A DNA stretch of 10,675 nucleotides, from the NCBI GenBank assembly GCA_014379075.1, contig JACMMN010000184.1, positions 1 to 10,675 of the forward strand, in the 5' to 3' direction. The notes below the pieces were generated by a model that was given only the letters and a program-made list of their open reading frames with translations, did not search any database and was not told the DNA's origin. Of the stretch, positions 6,452 to 10,675 are shown one piece after another; within the stretch, counting starts at the first letter, position 1, and each line of letters opens with the position of its first letter. Source of the DNA: Pyrinomonadaceae bacterium. GTDB taxonomy: Bacteria; Acidobacteriota; Blastocatellia; Pyrinomonadales; Pyrinomonadaceae. A program made the translations under genes and the position numbers.

Positions 6452-6778
6452 TTAAAGTATTATTTGTGCCTTTTCAAGTATTCGATAGCGTTTAATTTTC
6501 GCGTGGAGCGTTGATGTCTTAACATTCAAAAGCCGGGCCGCATGATTCTGTCTGCCGCCGGCTTGCATTAAGGCGTTCCGAATCAAATCCGCCTCGTACG
6601 ATTCGATTTCTTTTGCCAAATCGATTTCTTTAAGCGAATTGATCTCGTCGCTTTGTAATGCTCCTACTTCACGCAATAATGCGTCCGACAGAGCAGTCAG
6701 AATCTCCAAACGTGCTCTTTCTCCCGATGGAGCAGGCAAACTTGACGGGATAACTGACTGGCTATCTTCCTCTTTCAT
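6452..6778 (-). CDS. Stand-alone Fis-type helix-turn-helix protein
   Basis: This 108-residue protein has an ATG at 6778 preceded by AAGGGG at eight bases. Residues about 60-101 form the Fis-type HTH found at the C-terminus of sigma-54 activators: YEADLIRNALMQAGGRQNHA followed by ARLLNVKTSTLHAKIKRY. The first 58 residues are acidic and mostly helical, with no AAA+ ATPase domain, so it cannot activate sigma-54 polymerase by itself. It probably binds DNA as a dimer, as an accessory or nucleoid-type factor, or serves as the DNA-binding partner of an activator elsewhere. It is the first gene of the minus-strand cluster leading to the peptidoglycan-binding and Hcp-like genes. A broken paralogue of its HTH lies at 5727-5925. 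Confidence 0.8.
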   Translation of the reverse strand: MKEEDSQSVIPSSLPAPSGERARLEILTALSDALLREVGALQSDEINSLKEIDLAKEIESYEADLIRNALMQAGGRQNHAARLLNVKTSTLHAKIKRYRILEKAQIIL

Positions 6779-6883
6779 TTCTCGAACCCCTTATAAAAAT
6801 CGAATATCATTGGTTGTGCCGGACTCGCGCGTAGCAGTTTTTCGCCTTTCCGACGTGCGGGTAGCTAACGACCCAAACTCAGG

Positions 6884-6939
6884 GACCCCGCTCCGCGCAG
6901 GGCTGCGACTGCAGCCCTGCGCTCGATTACCGGGCGCAT
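6884..6939. repeat. GC-rich palindromic element, copy 1
   Basis: The core is a perfect 12-pair stem (GCGCAGGGCTGC at 6895-6906, GCAGCCCTGCGC at 6911-6922) with a GACT loop. It is flanked by a GATTACCGGGCGCAT tail that also resembles the copy at 7292-7350. It lies 33 bases after the tautomerase stop. There is no T-run, so it is REP-like rather than a classical terminator, though it could protect or end the transcript. Confidence 0.6.
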
Positions 6940-6954
6940 TGCCGCTTCATCGCG

Positions 6955-7176
6955 TCAGCCCTCGCCGGCCGCGAGGGCCTTTACATCGTCAGTGGTGAGC
7001 GAATTGCCTCCGATTCCCCAATCGGCGCTTTTGACTTCATCGATAACGACCCACGTAACTGCACGCAGGTTCTCGCCTTCGATCGATACCATAGTGTCGG
7101 TAAGCTTGCGGATCATTTCCTGCTTTTGAGTTGGCGTGAAAACGCCTTCCATCACTTTTACATTTAATAAGGGCAT
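6955..7176 (-). CDS. 4-oxalocrotonate tautomerase-family protein
   Basis: This 73-residue protein begins MPLLNVKVMEGVFTPTQKQE, behind AAAGGAG. Removal of the initiator Met exposes Pro1, the catalytic general base of the tautomerase superfamily. The rest follows the beta-alpha-beta pattern: helix TPTQKQEMIRKLTDTMVSI, strand AVTWVVIDEVK, then DWGIGG. An Arg at mature position 37 may match the second catalytic Arg of 4-OT, and Trp52 sits where Phe50 is. The usual Arg11 is replaced by Val, so the substrate probably differs from 2-hydroxymuconate. Proteins of this size form hexamers in the cytoplasm. The gene lies 176 bases downstream of the AhpD-like gene, with a palindromic element between. Confidence 0.88.
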   Translation of the reverse strand: MPLLNVKVMEGVFTPTQKQEMIRKLTDTMVSIEGENLRAVTWVVIDEVKSADWGIGGNSLTTDDVKALAAGEG

Positions 7177-7291
7177 AGTTGTTCTCCTTTCGGTAATTTT
7201 GAGTTGTTATGGTAATTCGACGCGCACCTCAACTCACATGGGGCGCTCCGAATGGTTCGATTTGTTCCTGAACGCACAACGACGAGGTTAA

Positions 7292-7350
7292 GCGACCCGC
7301 GAATAGAGTTGCGATTGCAACCCTATCGCGCCGGATTCTCCGCCGGGCAT
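7292..7350. repeat. GC-rich palindromic element, copy 2
   Basis: An imperfect stem (7298-7312 with 7317-7330; one mismatch and one bulged A) has the same four-base loop position and GTTGC-GATT-GCAAC core as copy 1. It is followed by GGATTCTCCGCCGGGCAT, which parallels the GATTACCGGGCGCAT of copy 1. It begins two bases beyond the stop of the AhpD-like gene on the minus strand. With copy 1 it forms a small repeat family placed at gene ends. Confidence 0.55.
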
Positions 7351-7352
7351 GA

Positions 7353-7688
7353 TTAGGCGGCATTAGCTCGATGGGACAGAGTGTGCGTCGCATGGGTGAC
7401 AGCCGCTCCGGCCCGCAGGGCAGCAGCGACCATTGCGGCCTCAGCTATCTCCGTATCGGTCGCACCCGTCTCGCGAGCGTTATCGCTGTGGATCTCGATG
7501 CAATACGGGCACTGAGTAGTGAGCGCGACGGCGACGGCAATCAGCTCCTTGTACTTCACGGGAATTTCTCCATCGGCGACAGCCGCCCTGTCGAATGCCC
7601 AAAAAGCCTTCATCGCCTCCGGTGCCAGGCTGTCCATTTTCTTCAGCTTCGCCAGATTTTTTCTATCGTATAGGTTTTCGTTTTGCAT
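7353..7688 (-). CDS. AhpD-like / carboxymuconolactone decarboxylase-family protein
   Basis: Starting at the ATG at 7688 (MQNENLYDRKNL), this is a 111-residue all-alpha protein of the AhpD/CMD family. The key motif is complete: Glu48, eleven residues, Cys60, two residues, Cys63, three residues, His67 (QCPYCIEIH). This is the E-x11-C-x2-C-x3-H relay of AhpD-type peroxidase partners. Such proteins form homo-oligomers and use the CxxC pair as a redox disulfide in peroxide removal; true gamma-carboxymuconolactone decarboxylases lack it. The frame is open 44 codons further upstream, but that part is Arg/Ser-rich and overlaps the hairpin region, so the shorter start is preferred although its ribosome binding site is weak. 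It lies between the receptor gene and the tautomerase gene on the same strand. Confidence 0.88.
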   Translation of the reverse strand: MQNENLYDRKNLAKLKKMDSLAPEAMKAFWAFDRAAVADGEIPVKYKELIAVAVALTTQCPYCIEIHSDNARETGATDTEIAEAAMVAAALRAGAAVTHATHTLSHRANAA

Positions 7689-7760
7689 AATTATTACATC
7701 TTCATTGTTTGTCGATCGCGAAGCGCCCCTGTTGGAGATTAGAAACGATTCACGAACTAT

Positions 7761-7791
7761 TTCCGACGGCCGCTCGCTCGGCCTGTCGGAA
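7761..7791. terminator. Hairpin after the receptor gene (terminator-like, no T-run)
   Basis: TTCCGACGGCCG (7761-7772) and CGGCCTGTCGGAA (7779-7791) pair over 12 positions with one bulged base and a six-base loop, 55 bases beyond the receptor stop on the minus strand. No T-run follows on either strand, so any termination would be factor-aided. It could instead be a leader structure of the AhpD-like gene. Confidence 0.3.
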
Positions 7792-7845
7792 GTGATCCTA
7801 CCGAAAAGCCGGCGGCGCAAAATGAAAGGCTGTTCTTATCTTCTT

Positions 7846-10675
7846 TTAGAAAATAAATTTTGCCCGCATGGTGACGAGACGGCCGAGAAAGTTGCCAATC
7901 TCGTAGTTGTTGAAATTAGCATTTCCGGCAATCGAGAAAGCTCCGGTTTGTGCTCCTACGCCGCCTATGGTTTTCGGGCGTTGGTTGAACAGATCCAAGA
8001 TCTCGGTGCCGATTTGGAAATTGAATCGTCCATCACCGCCGAAACGGGTGTTTTTTAAAAGCACCACGTCCGTTTGGTTGAAGCCCCTTGTCCGCAGAGT
8101 ATTTCGTCCCGCAGTTGAGCGTGCAAGAAATCCCGTGCTGATGAAACCGGCATTCGGGTTTATCGCAACGTATGCGACCGTAGAAGGGTCGTTCAGCACA
8201 TCGACTCCGTTCGCGTTCACAATTCTCGTACCCGCCGAATTGACGGCAAAGATGCCACTGCTGGTTTGGGGATCGCCGTTCGGATTAAAAATCGCCCTGT
8301 CGCCCGCAGCGTCAAAGTTAAAGTTACTATCCCTGCCGGAACGCACGGTAATCGGCTGACCGGACTGTATCTGGAAAATACCGTTCACTTGAAATCCGCC
8401 TAAAACCATCCGGAGAAACGGATTTTCGTTGTTGTTGAAAAACGGGATATCCACATTGAACGAAGTAACGAAACGATGCGGGATATCAAGGGCGGATAAT
8501 CCCTTCTCATTTCTCAAACTCAACCCCTTTGAATCGAAACGATTACCGGCGTTTCCCGGCCGCCGGGGGTTAAGCGCGCTTGTGTTCAATTCATTCGTCG
8601 AATCATCAAGTGTCTTACTGAAGGTATAAGCCGTCGTAAAGCTGAAATTTTTGGAAAAACGGCGGTTTAAACTTGCGGAAACTCCGTCATACCATGATCT
8701 TCCGATGTTCGGGAAAGCAGTTACCGCACTATTAAAACCAAACTGTTCAAGGTTTCCTGTTCCTATAGTGGGGTTGGCGGCGAGGATCGTTCCAACAGAC
8801 GGAAGACCGGCTAACTGCCCCGGAGTTGGTGCTGAAAGCAGCGTCGGTATAACCAAAGCCGAATCTATTACCACACCGCTGTTGAGTTGTACCTGAACGG
8901 GCAATTGATACGATCTTGTAGCCAAATAGCGAAGCTCGATCCCCATGTTTTTGCCAAGTTGCCGCTGGTAGGACAGCGAAAACGAATTGGTATGTGGAAC
9001 TGTTTGATCTTCGATAAAACCAGCGGTTTGGGCACGTGACGCAGCCTGTCCCGAAACCGGGACGAAGTCATTCAACGCTCCCCCGTTTTGCAAAAATTGC
9101 GTAGCGGAGCCGGAGAATCGATTTTCGGCTTGTAATTGCGGCGGCAGATTCAAGAGAACCAAATTCGAAAAATTAGTGAAATAGGCCATGGAATAGTTAG
9201 CTCGGATCGAGCTGTCGCCCTGTTTGCCAAAAAGTAATCGCCCTACAGACGTATCCCAGTTCGGAGCCCATGCAAAACCGATTCGCGGAGCTAGGTTGTT
9301 CTTATCGGTTTTCGGCACGCCGAATTCGATCACGCCTGGAACAGTGGAAACAGCATTTAGCTCTTGAAGAGCGGCGTCTCGCGGCAGCGATTGATACTCA
9401 TATCGTACGCCGAGGTTGAGCGTCAGATTCGGACGAACCTTCCAATCATCCTGCGCGAAGCTGTACAACCGATAGTTGTTAGCGACAAAGGCCCCCGAAC
9501 CGGTACCGCGTATGTTCACGTTATCGGGAGCATCGTCCCTGAGTAAGAGATCGAAGTTGCTGTATTGATAATCGCCACGCTCACGCGGCAGGAAATTGGT
9601 GCTTGTAATGACATTGCGGAATTCACCGCCGAATTTGAAGGTGTGATCGCCTTGCACGAACGTCAAAGAATCGTAGACCTGATACGAATAATCGGCACCG
9701 CTTTGAGGCAAATTGCCACCCGGCCCCACAAGGAGGTTAAGGGACAGCACCTCTATATTCGGAAAATCGGAAAGAGCAGGATCAACAAGTGGATTATCGG
9801 CAATCGCTTCGCGATACGACAAACGCAGGTCGTTTATGACATTCGAACTTATGGTGTTGATCCAGTTAGCGGAAAACAGTTTTGTGTTGAAAACACTGAA
9901 ATTGTTAAAAGCTAATCCGCCGTTGCCGGATTGTTCGGCAGAGAGCCGCGAATCGCTGTAACGATATCGCAATTGATTCTTCTCGTTCGGCAAATGGTCG
10001 ATATTAAACTGGTAGCTCTTGGTTGTGAAAGTATTCGGTACCGAGAGAGCGACTGGCCCGAATGGAATTCCAGAAACACCTAAGACCGTGCCGAATTCTG
10101 ATGTTGCGTCAGGATCCGCAGTCGCTGCCAGGGCCACATTATTCCTTAAAATGCTTATGACGAACGGACTTACACCGGGGATAGCGGCGATCTGATTTAG
10201 ACCCGCTTGAGTGGGCAGAAAGGCTGTACCGGCAGGAGCTCCCGCGCCTTCGTTAAAGACCTTCTCGAAGGCACCGAAAAAGAAAAGCTTGTTCTTACCG
10301 GAAATAAATGTCGGTCCGTTGCCGTCGCCAAAATTAAAGAAAGGCAGTGGGCCGCCAAAAGTGCCGCCATAACGCGCCTGCTTCAGAAAATTCTTACGTC
10401 CCTGGCTTCCTTCGGATGTCGAAGGTGCATTAAGTTTTTCAGTATCAATGTATGTAAAAACACTTCCGTGATATTGGTTCGTACCCGATCTGGTAACCGT
10501 ATTGAATTGCCCACCGGCCCCGGCGCCAAACTCGGCATTGAAGTTGTTTTGCAGCAGCGTGAATTCCTGCACTGCGTCCTGGATGGGTGCAGTTACCGGT
10601 CCTGTTACACCCGGATCGTCGTTATCGACGCCATCAACGTTAAACGTATTGCCCCGAGGTCGCACGCCGCCGATC
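7846..10675 (-). CDS. Oar-like TonB-dependent receptor, N-terminus outside window
   Basis: The frame is open to the right edge and gives 942 residues ending in the outer-membrane beta-signal pattern with terminal Phe (MRAKFIF). It starts inside the plug domain (GVRPRGNTFNVDGVDNDDPG, then PIQDAVQEFTLLQNNFNAEF and GAGGQFNTVTRSGTNQYHGS), typical of the Oar/carboxypeptidase-regulatory-like receptors abundant in Acidobacteriota. The remainder is a 22-strand-type barrel with many aromatic turn motifs (NLTLNLGVRYEYQ, FSFTTAYTFSKTLDDSTNEL). The first in-window GTG is an internal Val, not a start; the missing part should hold the signal peptide, an N-terminal carboxypeptidase-regulatory (Ig-like) domain and the rest of the plug. 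The protein would sit in the outer membrane and take up a large substrate with TonB energy; the substrate cannot be told. Confidence 0.93.
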   Translation of the reverse strand, partial: IGGVRPRGNTFNVDGVDNDDPGVTGPVTAPIQDAVQEFTLLQNNFNAEFGAGAGGQFNTVTRSGTNQYHGSVFTYIDTEKLNAPSTSEGSQGRKNFLKQARYGGTFGGPLPFFNFGDGNGPTFISGKNKLFFFGAFEKVFNEGAGAPAGTAFLPTQAGLNQIAAIPGVSPFVISILRNNVALAATADPDATSEFGTVLGVSGIPFGPVALSVPNTFTTKSYQFNIDHLPNEKNQLRYRYSDSRLSAEQSGNGGLAFNNFSVFNTKLFSANWINTISSNVINDLRLSYREAIADNPLVDPALSDFPNIEVLSLNLLVGPGGNLPQSGADYSYQVYDSLTFVQGDHTFKFGGEFRNVITSTNFLPRERGDYQYSNFDLLLRDDAPDNVNIRGTGSGAFVANNYRLYSFAQDDWKVRPNLTLNLGVRYEYQSLPRDAALQELNAVSTVPGVIEFGVPKTDKNNLAPRIGFAWAPNWDTSVGRLLFGKQGDSSIRANYSMAYFTNFSNLVLLNLPPQLQAENRFSGSATQFLQNGGALNDFVPVSGQAASRAQTAGFIEDQTVPHTNSFSLSYQRQLGKNMGIELRYLATRSYQLPVQVQLNSGVVIDSALVIPTLLSAPTPGQLAGLPSVGTILAANPTIGTGNLEQFGFNSAVTAFPNIGRSWYDGVSASLNRRFSKNFSFTTAYTFSKTLDDSTNELNTSALNPRRPGNAGNRFDSKGLSLRNEKGLSALDIPHRFVTSFNVDIPFFNNNENPFLRMVLGGFQVNGIFQIQSGQPITVRSGRDSNFNFDAAGDRAIFNPNGDPQTSSGIFAVNSAGTRIVNANGVDVLNDPSTVAYVAINPNAGFISTGFLARSTAGRNTLRTRGFNQTDVVLLKNTRFGGDGRFNFQIGTEILDLFNQRPKTIGGVGAQTGAFSIAGNANFNNYEIGNFLGRLVTMRAKFIF

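Noticed and set aside
6639..6998. 119-codon plus-strand frame
   Set aside because: It is antisense to the Fis gene and runs through the palindromic element; no ribosome binding site or family signal is present.
7689..7820. 44-residue N-terminal extension of the AhpD-like protein
   Set aside because: The extension is Arg/Ser-rich and coincides with the hairpin at 7761-7791; AhpD-like proteins of this size begin close to the ATG at 7688.
7519..8058. 179-codon plus-strand frame
   Set aside because: It is antisense to both the AhpD-like gene and the receptor C-terminus, which carry clear family motifs.
10663..10665. GTG at 10665 as the start of the receptor
   Set aside because: The frame stays open to the window edge and the codon lies inside the conserved plug motif, where Val is normal.

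Overview
The window looks like a chromosomal piece of an Acidobacteriota genome, most likely class Blastocatellia. This is inferred from gene style, not from a marker gene. The signs are a large Oar-like TonB-dependent receptor, a CadC-type winged-helix/transmembrane/TPR regulator, Fis-domain regulators of the FhlA kind, and moderate GC with AT-richer decayed patches. No tRNA, rRNA, CRISPR array, transposase or integrase could be supported.

Layout. (1) At the left edge a partial, unrecognised minus-strand gene (1-397) with a good ribosome binding site runs off the window. It faces away from a plus-strand membrane-anchored regulator (621-2477) across a 223-base divergent promoter region. (2) From 2478 to about 3745 no full-length gene is intact. 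The stretch holds a strong bidirectional terminator, a possible minus-strand mini-gene of 22 codons, a relic of a sigma-54 regulator N-terminus, a GC-rich patch, and a secreted-protein pseudogene broken by two frameshifts. (3) From 5108 down to 3873, then 5620-5168, 6373-5915 and 6778-6452, lies a minus-strand cluster: a Fis-type DNA-binding protein, a peptidoglycan-binding-domain protein, a decayed second copy of the Fis domain, an Hcp-like small protein and a 411-residue secreted protein of unknown function. Transcription would run from the Fis gene toward lower coordinates. (4) From 7688 to 6955 are two small minus-strand enzymes, an AhpD/carboxymuconolactone decarboxylase-type protein and a 4-oxalocrotonate tautomerase-type protein. 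Each is followed by a copy of the same GC-rich palindromic element. (5) The right edge carries the C-terminal 942 residues of an Oar-like outer-membrane receptor (7846-10675), whose start lies outside the window.

The most interesting part is the cluster at 3873-6778. An Hcp-like protein, a peptidoglycan-binding protein and a secreted partner beside a dedicated Fis regulator could be an accessory secretion or envelope-acting module. The second, broken Fis domain between two of these genes suggests that a regulator-plus-effector unit was duplicated in tandem and then decayed. The Hcp relationship rests on motif resemblance only.
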